Shown here one piece after another: positions 8,978 through 18,083 of a DNA stretch of 54,395 bases (its first letter is position 1; each line of letters starts with the position of its first letter). The stretch is from Streptosporangiaceae bacterium (GTDB taxonomy: Bacteria > Actinomycetota > Actinomycetes > Streptosporangiales > Streptosporangiaceae). The translations under genes were made by a program, and so were the position numbers. A model generated the notes under the pieces. The model was not told where the DNA came from. It saw only the letters and a list, made by a program, of their open reading frames with translations, and did not search any database. Where the stretch lies: positions 1 through 54,395 of the forward strand of contig JASHOE010000242.1 in the NCBI GenBank assembly GCA_030041275.1, given 5' to 3'.

Positions 8978-9487
8978 ATGGAATACGTCATGTCGAGCCG
9001 CTGGTCCCTGATGGAGCGGTTTGAGATCACCGACCGGGCGGGCACCCCACAATTCGAGGCGCGCGGCCACCTTGGTTCCCGGATCAGCCTGCACGACTCC
9101 AACGGGCAGGAAGCAGCCGACATCCGTAAGCACATGCTCACCGACACCCACGAGGTGTACCTCGGCGGTCAGCGGGTGGCCCAGGTTCGGCACGCCGGCA
9201 TCTTCGGCGACAAGTACGACATCGAGTCGGCCTTCGGCTACCTGAACGCGCGGGGTCATTTCGACGGCGGCGACTACACCATCAGCCGCGACGGCACGCC
9301 CGTGGCGCGGATGGTGCGCAAGTTCTCGCTGCGGGAGAAGTTCGCGGTCGACGTCGCGGACAGTGAGAACCAGGCGTTCCTGCTGGCGCTCGTGCTGGCG
9401 ATCGAGGCCATCCACGACGAGCGCCGCGAGCAGCGCGGCGCGGGCATGGGCGGGATTGCCGGCCTCATCGCGCGAGACGCGCTGTGA
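8978..9487 (+). CDS. LURP-one-related (LOR/scramblase-fold) protein
   Basis: A 169-aa cytosolic protein with the beta-barrel pattern of LURP-one-related proteins: FEITDRAGTPQFEARGHL, repeated short strands, and a hydrophobic C-terminal helix (NQAFLLALVLAIEAIHDE) typical of the Tubby-like/LOR fold. ATG at 8978 is used (ATG at 8990 is also in frame). The last lines are Gly/Arg-rich. Bacterial members have no settled function. Gene order with galK and the downstream PLP enzyme does not explain it. Family call is fairly secure; function is not. Confidence 0.8.
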   Translation: MEYVMSSRWSLMERFEITDRAGTPQFEARGHLGSRISLHDSNGQEAADIRKHMLTDTHEVYLGGQRVAQVRHAGIFGDKYDIESAFGYLNARGHFDGGDYTISRDGTPVARMVRKFSLREKFAVDVADSENQAFLLALVLAIEAIHDERREQRGAGMGGIAGLIARDAL

Positions 9488-9522
9488 TCGTCAATCGGCA
9501 GCGAGCGCGAGGCTGATCGCTC

Positions 9523-10512
9523 GTGCGCGTTTCCGAGGTGCAAACCCCGGCACTGCTGGTCAACGCCGACGCCCTGGACCGGAACATCGCCACGATGGCG
9601 GAAGCACTGCCCGGTGACCGGCTGCGGCCGCATGTCAAGGCGCACAAGTGCACGTCGCTGGCCCTGCGGCAGGCAGCTGCCGGGCATCGCGGGTTTACCT
9701 GCGCGACGATTCGGGAGTGCGAGGGCATGGCCGCCGCCGGCCTCGGCGAGGACCTGCTGCTCGCCAACGAGGTTCTCGACGCGAGCCGGATCGGCAGCCT
9801 GATCGAGGCGGGTGCCCGGGTTAGCGTGGCGGTCGACTCGCCCGAGACGATCGGCGCGGCCGCCAGCGGCGGGGTCCGCGAGGTCGTCATCGATGTCAAC
9901 GTCGGGCTGCCGCGGTGCGGCTGCGCCCCCGAGGATGCCGGCGGACTGGCTGACCTCGCCCGGCAGCAGGGGCTGCAGGTCCGCGGCGTGATGGGCTATG
10001 AGGGCCACGTGGTCGGCCTGGCAGACGCGGCGGTGCGGGCGGACCGCTGCCGCACCGCGATGGAATTGCTGCTGACCGCGCACGCCGACGTCGGCGGTGA
10101 CCTGGTGACGGCTGGCGGTACCGGCACGTACGCCATGAACACGTGGGCGACAGAGATCGAGGCCGGCTCGTACGCGCTCATGGACACCGCCTACGGCCAG
10201 CTCGGGCTCCCGTTCGAGCAGGCGGCGTTCGTGCTGGCCGCGGTCATCTCGAGCTCGCCCGGCTGGGCCGTCGGCAACGCGGGGCTCAAGGCCTTCGGCA
10301 TGGATCACGGCAACCCGTCGCTGGCCGACGACGGCACCGTGCTGTTCTGCTCTGACGAGCACGTCACGGTGACCCCGTCGCGTCCCGTCGGCGACCGGCT
10401 GTGGCTCGCTCCGGCGCACATCGACCCGACCATGGCCTACCACGAACGGCTTTACCTGTTCTCGGGCGACAGCGTCGTCGATATCTGGCCCGTCGACCTC
10501 CGCGGCTGGTGA
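9523..10512 (+). CDS. DSD1/D-threonine-aldolase-like PLP enzyme
   Basis: A 329-aa fold-type III PLP enzyme of the alanine racemase/D-threonine aldolase superfamily. The PLP lysine is in RPHVKAHKC near residue 38; ECEGMAAAGLGEDLLLANE, DVNVGLPRCG and YEGHVVG follow. The C-terminal metal-type motif PAHIDPTMAYHERLYLF matches the HxDPT region of D-threonine aldolases and D-serine dehydratases of the DSD1 type. The GTG start at 9523 lies 35 nt after the preceding stop, so the genes may be co-transcribed. Substrate (D-threonine, D-serine or another hydroxy amino acid) is unresolved. Confidence 0.87.
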   Translation: MRVSEVQTPALLVNADALDRNIATMAEALPGDRLRPHVKAHKCTSLALRQAAAGHRGFTCATIRECEGMAAAGLGEDLLLANEVLDASRIGSLIEAGARVSVAVDSPETIGAAASGGVREVVIDVNVGLPRCGCAPEDAGGLADLARQQGLQVRGVMGYEGHVVGLADAAVRADRCRTAMELLLTAHADVGGDLVTAGGTGTYAMNTWATEIEAGSYALMDTAYGQLGLPFEQAAFVLAAVISSSPGWAVGNAGLKAFGMDHGNPSLADDGTVLFCSDEHVTVTPSRPVGDRLWLAPAHIDPTMAYHERLYLFSGDSVVDIWPVDLRGW

Positions 10513-10536
10513 CGCGTCCGCACGCGGCGCGGTGAG

Positions 10537-10833
10537 CACGGCATCCGACTCGCGCCCAGTGCCGCGGTCGTTGGCGATCGCGAGCTGGCTGAAGCGATGG
10601 TCGCCGGGGCCTTTGCCAGGGCCTGGACGTCGTCGGGCAAGGTGAGCCAGCATCCCGCCCCGCGGGCATGGGTGGTGCGGACCGCGCTGAACGTCGGCGT
10701 GTCCTGGTGGCGACGGCGCGGAGAGGTTCCGTTGGCCGAGCACGATGCAGCGGTCCCCGCCGACACGAGCGGCGGCATGGACCCATCCCTGATCGCGGCG
10801 CTCCGGTGTCAGCTTGGTCCGCTAGTCAGGGAT
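10537..10833 (+). pseudogene. Remnant of an ECF (SigE-like) sigma factor
   Basis: The frame reads GDRELAEAMVAGAFARAW, then HPAPRAWVVRTALNVGVSWWRRR, which closely follows region 2 of actinobacterial ECF sigma factors (GDxxLAEDVVQEAFxRAW...AWVxxxALNxxxSxWRRR). It lacks the N-terminal part, region 4 is missing, and the similarity fades at the end of the vapC gene on the other strand. A stop (10510-10512, shared with the previous gene) and the lack of a ribosome site argue against expression. Probably a decayed and truncated gene. Confidence 0.6.
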
Positions 10834-11206
10834 GGTCGACCTCAAGGTGGCGACCGACCGCGGAGGCGATCCGCTGAAGGTCGTGATGGTCGGAGCTGAC
10901 CACCAGGTCGCCGCGGCGCAAGGCCCCCTCGACGACGCAGGCATCGACCACATCCGTCGTTGCTGCCGTGGCAGCCAGTGCGCCCGCGGACCGGGCGCGT
11001 TCGTCATCAAGGCTCTCGATGACGCAGCCAGTCAGCAGCCGGGCCAGCTGAGCCTGCCGATTCGTGCCGCGCCAGGACTGCGCCACCACGGGGGCTGGCG
11101 CCGTCGGCACTTCGCGGCGCGTCAGTAGGGCGCGATGGCGGGCCCACATGCGGCGTTCACTCCTATCAGCGGCTATGAGGGCGCCGCTGTCATAGGTGAC
11201 GCCCAT
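10826..11206 (-). CDS. vapC: PIN-domain toxin, VapC type
   Basis: Predicted Mg-dependent RNase toxin of 126 aa. PIN acidic residues are visible: Asp6 in TYDSGAL, Asp in TTDVVDACVV and Asp in VVSSDHHDLQRI. The ATG (11204-11206) overlaps the antitoxin stop by one base (TGATG), the coupling usual for vapBC. The PIN second acidic position is in APVVAQSWR, where many homologues have Glu; here it is Gln, as in one actinobacterial subgroup, to my recollection. The 3' end touches the sigma-factor remnant. Target RNA unknown. Confidence 0.85.
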   Translation of the reverse strand: MGVTYDSGALIAADRSERRMWARHRALLTRREVPTAPAPVVAQSWRGTNRQAQLARLLTGCVIESLDDERARSAGALAATAATTDVVDACVVEGALRRGDLVVSSDHHDLQRIASAVGRHLEVDHP

Positions 11207-11475
11207 CAGGCGCTATGCGGTGCAGCGACGCGGCCAGCGCGCTCGACCGCGTGCTCAGCCCAGCTCGAGGCCTCGGCAAGCTCGGCAGCGGTCAACGCGC
11301 CGTGCTCGCGCTCGAACTCACCGACCGCGGCCAGGCCCGCTCGGATTGTGAATTCCTTCCGGGCGGTCTGGGCCAGCCAGGCGCTGTAGGTCATCCCGGC
11401 TTCTCCAGCAGCAGCAGCGATCTCAGCGTCCAGCTCGGGCGGCATCGAGATCGAGCGCTTCTTCCTGACGGCCAC
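11206..11475 (-). CDS. vapB: Antitoxin, VapB type with ribbon-helix-helix N-terminus
   Basis: An 89-aa antitoxin partner of the PIN toxin. The N-terminus (VAVRKKRSISMPPELDAEIAA) is a ribbon-helix-helix DNA-binding segment; the acidic, Ala-rich C-terminal half (LTAAELAEASSWAEHAVERAG) would wrap the toxin. The GTG at 11475 was chosen because it begins the RHH strand; the frame remains open upstream but only as Arg-rich antisense-like sequence. It lies 62 bp after lhr on the same strand, so it may be partly transcribed with it; auto-repression is expected for the family. Confidence 0.8.
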   Translation of the reverse strand: MAVRKKRSISMPPELDAEIAAAAGEAGMTYSAWLAQTARKEFTIRAGLAAVGEFEREHGALTAAELAEASSWAEHAVERAGRVAAPHSA

Positions 11476-11537
11476 AACGTTTTGGTAGCACAGGGGTAGG
11501 ACAGCGGGCGTGGCGAACGCCGAGGCGCGCCGCCGAG

Positions 11538-14500
11538 CTAGCCGCGTAGGCGCAGGCCACGCGGGGTCGCCCGGAAGCCGGCGGCTTCCAGTGCTGTCGC
11601 CAGCGGCGAGTCGTAGACGTCCCCGCCGTCGGCGCGCTCCACCGTAAGCCGACCGAGCGCACCCGCCCGGACAGCGGTGGCCAAAGCGGCCGATGCAGGC
11701 TCGAGTAGCGCGGGCTCGCTTGTCCACGACAGCAGCGTCTTGCCGCCGCGCTCTACGTACAGGACCAGCTCGCCGTCGGCGAGCACCACCAAGGCGCCCG
11801 CCTTGCGGCCGGGACGGTGACCGCCTGGGGTCTCACCCGGTCGGTCCGGCCACGGCAGGGCAGCGCCGTAAGCGTTGGCCGGATCGGCAGCGGCCAGGAC
11901 AGTGACCCGAGGCCCCGCTCGGCCGTGGCCGTTCACGGGACCGGTGTCCCAGGGATCGGCGACTACTGCCGCCGACCGCGCCGCATCTGCTATCGCGCGC
12001 ATCCGGTCGACCGCGCCCGGGAGCGCGAACTGCGCCGCGCCGAGTCCTTCCACGAAGTAGCCCCGCCGACACTGGCCGGCCTCCTCGAGCGCGCGTAGCA
12101 CCGGGTACAGGGCGCCAAACCCGCCGGTCACTCGCTCGGCCGCGACCGCGCCCCGGATCAGGATGCCGTGCCGGTCAAGCAGCGCCAGCGCCTGCCCGTG
12201 CAGTCGTCGAGTCCTATCGAACTCGGGCGACGGCAGCAGCGACCATCGACCGCTGACGGTCGGCGGCCCGGTGTGCGACGGCATAGCGCCGCGGCCGAAG
12301 CCCGGCCGCCGAGAGACCGTCACCCCCGGCCGTCCGCCGGAGCCGCGGTGGCTCGGCGAGCCGTCCTGGCCGGGTGCGACCCGCTGACCGCCCTCGCTAC
12401 CGACTGGGCTGGGCCGGCCGGTGCCGAGGACGGTTCGGAGCGGTGCCAGCGTGTCGTTGGTCAGTCGGCCCGCCCACACCAGGTCCCAGATTGCGCTGGC
12501 AACGTCTCGGTCGCTGACCCGCGCCGCGCTTGTGTGTGCCGGGCGACCCGCCGCGACCTCCGGCGGGAACGCAGCGCTGGCCAAGGACGCCCCCGACCCC
12601 GATCCGCCCGTGGCCTGGGTGGCCAGTCTCGCCGCTACCCGGTCCGCGATGCTGCGGAAGAACAGCGCCCCGCCGCCGCTCAGCGCCTCGAGCACGGCGT
12701 CGTGCAGCGGTGTTGTGCTGACTTCGCCGGCCTCAGGCAGCAGCAGCGGTGCGATGCCGGCTGGCGTCAAGATGATCCAGCCGTCACCGCCGGGCAGCGA
12801 GCCCGCTCCGGCCCACACCACCTCGCCGGCCGCCGTCAGCTCATCAAGCAGCGCAGGGGAGTAGCCAGGAACGCGGCCGGGCAGCACCAGCGTCTCCAGT
12901 GCGGACGCCGGGACGGCCGCGCCAGCGAGCTGAGCGACCACCTCGTACACAGCGTCCGCCCTGGCCGACCTCGCTCGACCGCCAGTCGCGGCGCTCGCGG
13001 CCCGATCCGCCCGCTGCCACGCGGGCAAGAAGGCAGCGAGCGCGGCCGGGGGCGCCGGCTCGACCTCCTTGCGCAGCTTGGCCAGGCAGCGGCGGCGCAG
13101 CATGCGAAGTACGCCGGCCTCACACCACCCCGTTCCCTCCGCGGGGTCGTAGTCGCCCTCGGTGAGCACGCCGTCGGCCGCCAGCCGGCGCAGCGCTCCG
13201 GTGACGACAGCGATCCCGAGCCCGTAGCGATGGGCTATGGCTGCGCCGGCGAACGGCCCGTGTGTGCGCGCGTACCGGAGCACCAGGTCGCGCAGCGGGT
13301 CAGGAACCGGCTCGGTGAACGCCTCGGGCACGCCGACTGGCAGCGCGACACCGAGCGCATCCCGCAGCCGGCCCGCGTCCTCGATCGCCGCCCAGCGCTG
13401 TTCGCCCGCGATGCGCAGATCCAGGACTCGCCGCTGCGCAGCGAGCCCGGCCAGCCAGGCCGGCGCCTGCGCCGGGTCGGCCGATCGCTCCGCCACCTCC
13501 TGCGCGGTCAGCGGGCCGAGCGCGCGGAGCATGTCGTCGACGGCCTCGGCGTCGCGGCAGGCCCGGCCGGGTGCGAGTCGCTGCAGCTCCCGCTCGGCTT
13601 CATCGACCACGAGCGGGTCGAGCAGCTCGTGCAGCTCCGCCTGGCCGAGCAGCTCGGCGAGCAGCGCGGAGTCGAGGGCCAGCGCCTGTGCGCGGCGCTC
13701 GGCCAGCGGCGCGTCCCCCTCGTACATGAACGCCCCGACGTAGCGGAACAGCAGCGACCGGCTGAACGGCGACGCGGTTGGCGTCTCAACTTCCACGAGC
13801 CGGATCCGACGCGCCGCGATGTCCCGCATCAGCGCTGTCAGGCCGGGCACGTCGAAGACGTCCTGCAGGCACTCTCGCATGGTCTCGAGCACGATGGGGA
13901 ACGTGCCGTACTGGCTCGCCACGGCCAGCAGCTGCGCGGCTCGCTGGCGCTGCTGCCACAGCGGCGACCGGCGGCCGGGCTGGCGTCGCGGCAGCAGCAA
14001 AGCCCGGGCCGCGCACTCGCGGAACCGGGAGGCGAACAGGGCCGAGCCGCCGAGCTCGGCGGTGACCAGCTGCTCGACCTCGTCCGGATCGAGCGCCGCG
14101 ATACCCGCCGGCGGCGGGTCGTCGGCGTCCGGCACCCGGATCACGATGCCGTCATCGGTGTGAATGGCCTGCACGTCCATGCCGCCATAGCGCTCCCGCA
14201 GCCGCGCGGCGATGGCCAGCGCCCACGGCGCGTGCAACTGCGAGCCGTACGGGCTGTGCAGCACCAGTCGCCAGTCGCCAAGCTCATCGCGGAACCGCTC
14301 GAGCACCAGCGTGCGGTCGTCGGGCAGGTACCCCGTCGCGCTGCGCTGCTCGCCGAGGTAGGACAGCAGGTTCGCGGCGGCCAGCCGATCCAGGCCAGCG
14401 TCACGCAGCCGCGCGGCAGCCTGGTCCTCGTTGACCTCGCCGAGCTCGCGGGTGAACGCGCCGATCGCGGCGCCCAGCTCGGCAGGGCGGCCCGGTGCGT

Positions 14501-16577
14501 CGCCTTTCCAGAACGGAAGCCTGCCGGGCTGGCCCGGCGCTGGCGACACCTGCACCTGGTCCGCCGTGATGTCCTCAATCCGCCAGGAAGTCGCGCCCAG
14601 CACGAAGAGGTCGCCGACCCGCGACTCGTAGACCATCTCCTCGTCCAGCTCGCCGACCCGGCGCGAATGGCGTCCGTCGCGCGCGGTGGCGGTGCCGCCG
14701 CCCGCCAGAAACACGCCGAATAGCCCGCGATCCGGGATCGTGCCGCCGTTGCTGACCGCCAGCCGCTGGCTTCCGGGCCGGCCAGTGAGTGTGCCCGCCG
14801 TCCGGTCCCAGATCAGCCGGGCCCGCAGCCCAGCGAAATCCTCGCTCGGGTAGCGGCCGGCGAGCATGTCAAGCACGGTGTCCAGCACCGGCCGGGTGAG
14901 CCCGCTGAACGGAGCCGCGCGCCGCACCACCTGCTCGAGCTCGCCGACCTCCCAGTCGTCCATCGCGGTCATCGCGACGATCTGCTGGGCAAGCACGTCG
15001 AGGGGGTTGCGCGGCATGCGCAGTTCCTCGATCTGGCCCGCGCGCATCCGCTGCGTCACGACGGTGGATTGAACGAGGTCGCCCTGGTACTTGGGGAAGA
15101 AGATGCCGCGCGACTCGTCGCCCACGTGGTGCCCGGCGCGGCCGGTGCGTTGCAGCCCGCTCGCCACCGACGGCGGCGACTCAACTTGGATGACCAGGTC
15201 CACCGCGCCCATGTCGATACCGAGCTCCAGGCTGGACGTGGCGACTACGGCCGGCAGCGTGCCTGCCTTGAGAGCTTCCTCTATCTGGGCGCGTTCACGC
15301 CGTGACACCGAGCCATGGTGCGCGCGGGCGACCACAGGCGGCGCGCCAGACCCGACGCCGGCCTGGCCCATGAGCTGCGCGGGCGGCTGGGTGTGGTCGT
15401 CCTGCGAAACAAGGGAACGACCGTCCGGGTCGTCCGCCGTGCTCGCGGCGGTCGCTGCCGCTCGCTCCGCAGCCAGATCGTTGAGCCGGGCGCACAGGCG
15501 CTCTGCAAGCCGCCGCGAGTTGGCGAACACGATCGTCGACCGATGCTGTTCGATCAGGTCGAGGACCCGGTCCTCGACGTGCGGCCAGATCGAATGGCGC
15601 CGCGCCGGCTCGCCATCCGGCTCGGACACGCGGGCGGGCGGTCGAAACTCGCCGTCGGCGGGAGCGGGTGCGCGGGCGGACGGCGACGAGGTGACCCCGC
15701 GCCCGTCGGCCATCGGCACCCGGACCGGACGCTGGCGCTGCTCGGCTGCTGCAGGCCGAGGGGACGACCCGCCGCCCCCCGCCGTCTGCAGGTCGGCCAT
15801 GTCCTCCACCGGGACGACGATCCGCAGATCCAGCCGTTTCTGGCTCGGCGGCGCCACAATGGTGACCGGCCGCGCGCCAGCGAGGAACGTCGCAACCTCC
15901 TCCGGCGGCCTGACGGTGGCGGACAGGCCTATGCGCTGAGCGGGCTTGGGCGACGACGCGGGCTCGCCGGTCGGGTCACGCGAGCCCCGCAGCACCTCCA
16001 GTCGCTCGAGCGAGAGGGCCAGGTGGGCGCCGCGTTTGCCGCCGGCTAGGGCATGCACCTCATCGACGATGACCGTCTCGACGCTGCGCAGCCTCTCCCG
16101 TGCCTGCGAGGTGAGCATGAGGAAGAGCGACTCGGGCGTCGTGATGAGGATGTCGGGCGGCTTGCTGACTAGCTTGCGACGCTCGTCGGCTGCGGTGTCC
16201 CCGGTCCGGACCGCTACCCGGATGTCCGGTTCGGGCAGGCCGAGCCTCCGGGCGGCGTGCGAAACCCCAGCCAACGGTGAGCGTAGGTTCCGCTCGACAT
16301 CCACCGCCAGGGCCTTGAGCGGCGATACGTAGAGCACCCGGCAGCGGTGCTTGGGGTCAGCCGGGACCGGCTCGCTCGCCAGCCGGTCGATGGCCCACAG
16401 GAACGCTGCCAGCGTCTTGCCCGAGCCCGTCGGCGCGACGACGAGCGTGTGCTCGCCGCGGCCGATGGCTGCCCAGGCCTGTGCCTGGGCAGGGGTTGGC
16501 TCAGCGAACGCCGAATCGAACCACGCCCTGGTCGCCGCGCTGAACTCAGCGAGCCCGGAAGTCTGCAGGCCAGCCAT
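11538..16577 (-). CDS. lhr: Lhr-family ATP-dependent helicase
   Basis: Superfamily 2 helicase of 1679 aa, longer than the roughly 1500 aa usual for actinobacterial Lhr. Motif I APTGSGKT at residues 48-55, DEVH at 172-175, SAT motif (GLSATVRPPEEV), and motif VI QRTGRAGH after the RecA2 domain; then the winged-helix and Lhr core/CTD regions (EDITADQVQVSPAPGQ, SPYGSQLHAPWALAI, HTDDGIVIRVPD). Lhr proteins unwind RNA:DNA and DNA in repair. Extra length comes from disordered Gly/Pro/Ser inserts: one between the two RecA domains (about residues 265-325) and one in the C-terminal half. The ATG at 16577 fits the conserved N-terminus. Confidence 0.93.
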   Translation of the reverse strand: MAGLQTSGLAEFSAATRAWFDSAFAEPTPAQAQAWAAIGRGEHTLVVAPTGSGKTLAAFLWAIDRLASEPVPADPKHRCRVLYVSPLKALAVDVERNLRSPLAGVSHAARRLGLPEPDIRVAVRTGDTAADERRKLVSKPPDILITTPESLFLMLTSQARERLRSVETVIVDEVHALAGGKRGAHLALSLERLEVLRGSRDPTGEPASSPKPAQRIGLSATVRPPEEVATFLAGARPVTIVAPPSQKRLDLRIVVPVEDMADLQTAGGGGSSPRPAAAEQRQRPVRVPMADGRGVTSSPSARAPAPADGEFRPPARVSEPDGEPARRHSIWPHVEDRVLDLIEQHRSTIVFANSRRLAERLCARLNDLAAERAAATAASTADDPDGRSLVSQDDHTQPPAQLMGQAGVGSGAPPVVARAHHGSVSRRERAQIEEALKAGTLPAVVATSSLELGIDMGAVDLVIQVESPPSVASGLQRTGRAGHHVGDESRGIFFPKYQGDLVQSTVVTQRMRAGQIEELRMPRNPLDVLAQQIVAMTAMDDWEVGELEQVVRRAAPFSGLTRPVLDTVLDMLAGRYPSEDFAGLRARLIWDRTAGTLTGRPGSQRLAVSNGGTIPDRGLFGVFLAGGGTATARDGRHSRRVGELDEEMVYESRVGDLFVLGATSWRIEDITADQVQVSPAPGQPGRLPFWKGDAPGRPAELGAAIGAFTRELGEVNEDQAAARLRDAGLDRLAAANLLSYLGEQRSATGYLPDDRTLVLERFRDELGDWRLVLHSPYGSQLHAPWALAIAARLRERYGGMDVQAIHTDDGIVIRVPDADDPPPAGIAALDPDEVEQLVTAELGGSALFASRFRECAARALLLPRRQPGRRSPLWQQRQRAAQLLAVASQYGTFPIVLETMRECLQDVFDVPGLTALMRDIAARRIRLVEVETPTASPFSRSLLFRYVGAFMYEGDAPLAERRAQALALDSALLAELLGQAELHELLDPLVVDEAERELQRLAPGRACRDAEAVDDMLRALGPLTAQEVAERSADPAQAPAWLAGLAAQRRVLDLRIAGEQRWAAIEDAGRLRDALGVALPVGVPEAFTEPVPDPLRDLVLRYARTHGPFAGAAIAHRYGLGIAVVTGALRRLAADGVLTEGDYDPAEGTGWCEAGVLRMLRRRCLAKLRKEVEPAPPAALAAFLPAWQRADRAASAATGGRARSARADAVYEVVAQLAGAAVPASALETLVLPGRVPGYSPALLDELTAAGEVVWAGAGSLPGGDGWIILTPAGIAPLLLPEAGEVSTTPLHDAVLEALSGGGALFFRSIADRVAARLATQATGGSGSGASLASAAFPPEVAAGRPAHTSAARVSDRDVASAIWDLVWAGRLTNDTLAPLRTVLGTGRPSPVGSEGGQRVAPGQDGSPSHRGSGGRPGVTVSRRPGFGRGAMPSHTGPPTVSGRWSLLPSPEFDRTRRLHGQALALLDRHGILIRGAVAAERVTGGFGALYPVLRALEEAGQCRRGYFVEGLGAAQFALPGAVDRMRAIADAARSAAVVADPWDTGPVNGHGRAGPRVTVLAAADPANAYGAALPWPDRPGETPGGHRPGRKAGALVVLADGELVLYVERGGKTLLSWTSEPALLEPASAALATAVRAGALGRLTVERADGGDVYDSPLATALEAAGFRATPRGLRLRG

Positions 16578-16704
16578 GACTCCATCCTGCCTGGTCTCAC
16601 CGACACTCCGTCCTCCACAGCCGTGACCTGCGGGATGGTGACTCGCTCGGTCGAGGGTCTGACGGGTGTCTCGGCGGGCCGGACTGACCTGCCTGGTGTT
16701 GCAG

Positions 16705-16758
16705 GCGGGCCTTCGTTAATCAGCGGGCCTTCGTCAGTCAGCGGGCCCTCGTTATCCA
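16705..16758. repeat. Three tandem 18-bp repeats upstream of the monooxygenase gene
   Basis: Units GCGGGCCTTCGTTAATCA, GCGGGCCTTCGTCAGTCA and GCGGGCCCTCGTTATCCA follow each other without gaps in the divergent region between lhr and the nitronate monooxygenase gene. They end 12 bp before a TAGTAG -10-like box. Could be an operator array or a slippage minisatellite. Confidence 0.8.
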
Positions 16759-16821
16759 GGCCGGTTCGCTAGTAGCCTCGAGGTGGTTTTGGCGGGAATC
16801 GGGCGCATAGCGGGAGTCAGA

Positions 16822-17946
16822 GTGTTCAGCCAGATTTGCGAGCTGCTTGGCATCGACGTGCCGATCTTTGCCTTTAGTCACTGCCGGGATGTCGTCGCAG
16901 CCGTGACGAGTGCCGGCGGATTCGGCGTGCTGGGCGCTACCGCGCACAGCCCTGCCGGGCTGGAAATCGACCTGGCCTGGATCGACGGGCAGGTCGGTGG
17001 CAAGCCGTATGGCGTGGACCTGCTGCTGCCGGCCAAATTCGCTGCCGTCGCCCCGGCTTCGGGCGCGGCCGAGGGCTCGAGCCCGCTGATCCCGCCAGCG
17101 CACCGGGCGTTCGTCGTCGACCTGCTGGATCGATACGACGTGCCGCCGCTCCCGGAACACCTGACCAGCCGCCGGGGGAGTCTCAGTGTTTCCGTCCAAG
17201 ACGCTGGAGCGCTCCTGGACGTCGCGTTCCGGCATCCGATCAAGCTCGTTGCCAGCGCACTCGGGCCGCCTCCCGCCGAACTCACCGAGCAGGCGCACGC
17301 GCGCGGCGTCGTCGTCGCCGCTCTGGTCGGCACGGTGGAGCATGCGAGGCGCCAGCAGGCCGCTGGTGTCGACCTGATCGTCGCCCAGGGCACCGAGGCC
17401 GGGGGACACACCGGCACGGTCGCGACAATGGTGCTGGTGCCCGAAGTGGTCCGCGCTGTTTCACCGACACCAGTGCTCGCGGCGGGTGGCATCGTCACCG
17501 GAGCGCAGATGGCCGCCGCCATCGCGCTCGGCGCGCAGGGTGTGTGGTGCGGCTCGGTGTGGCTGACCACTCAGGAGGCGGAGACCGACCCGACCGTACA
17601 GCAGAAAATGCTCGCCGCGTCGTCAAGCGACACGGTGCGGTCTCGGTCGCTCACCGGCAAGCCGGCCCGGATGCTGCGCAGCGCATGGACCGACGAATGG
17701 GAGGACACCGCTGCGCCGGCGGCCTTGCAGATGCCGCTGCAGACCATGCTGACCGCGAGCGCTCAGCAGCGCATCCGGCGGTCCTCATCGCGGAATGGCA
17801 GCGGCGCGCAGCAACTCGCGACGTACTTCGTGGGCCAGGGCGTCGGGCTGCTCGACCGCATTCGACCGGCGAGAGAGGTCGTCGCGGACATGGTCGCGGA
17901 GTACCTCCAGGTAGCCGAGGGCTTCGCGGCGCAGCTCAACGACTAA
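16822..17946 (+). CDS. Nitronate monooxygenase family FMN enzyme
   Basis: A 374-aa TIM-barrel flavoprotein of the nitronate monooxygenase (2-nitropropane dioxygenase) family. Landmarks: N-terminal ICELLGIDVPIFAF, VVAAVTSAGGFGVLGATAHS, the GTEAGGHTG phosphate-loop-like motif, and PVLAAGGIVTGAQMAAAIALGAQGVW. The GTG at 16822 has GGGAG 5 nt upstream and starts exactly at the conserved N-terminus. GTG at 16783 is in frame and lies 7 nt after TAGTAG, so a leaderless longer form is possible. The substrate may be a nitroalkane or an unrelated enoyl-type compound. Confidence 0.88.
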   Translation: MFSQICELLGIDVPIFAFSHCRDVVAAVTSAGGFGVLGATAHSPAGLEIDLAWIDGQVGGKPYGVDLLLPAKFAAVAPASGAAEGSSPLIPPAHRAFVVDLLDRYDVPPLPEHLTSRRGSLSVSVQDAGALLDVAFRHPIKLVASALGPPPAELTEQAHARGVVVAALVGTVEHARRQQAAGVDLIVAQGTEAGGHTGTVATMVLVPEVVRAVSPTPVLAAGGIVTGAQMAAAIALGAQGVWCGSVWLTTQEAETDPTVQQKMLAASSSDTVRSRSLTGKPARMLRSAWTDEWEDTAAPAALQMPLQTMLTASAQQRIRRSSSRNGSGAQQLATYFVGQGVGLLDRIRPAREVVADMVAEYLQVAEGFAAQLND

Positions 17947-18083
17947 CCTTCGGCTGCGCCCGGTTCATCATGCTGGCCACATTTGCCCTCTGACAGCGCC
18001 CGCCCGCCGGCGGTCATTGACAGCAGGCGCCTAGCGGCATGAAGCTTGGCGGCACATGGTGCTGCCTAGGGGGGTTCAAGCTC

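Noticed and set aside
12168..14723. An 851-codon open frame antisense to lhr
   Set aside because: GC-rich third positions of lhr keep the opposite strand open; the product has Arg/Gln-rich non-protein-like composition and no family motif.
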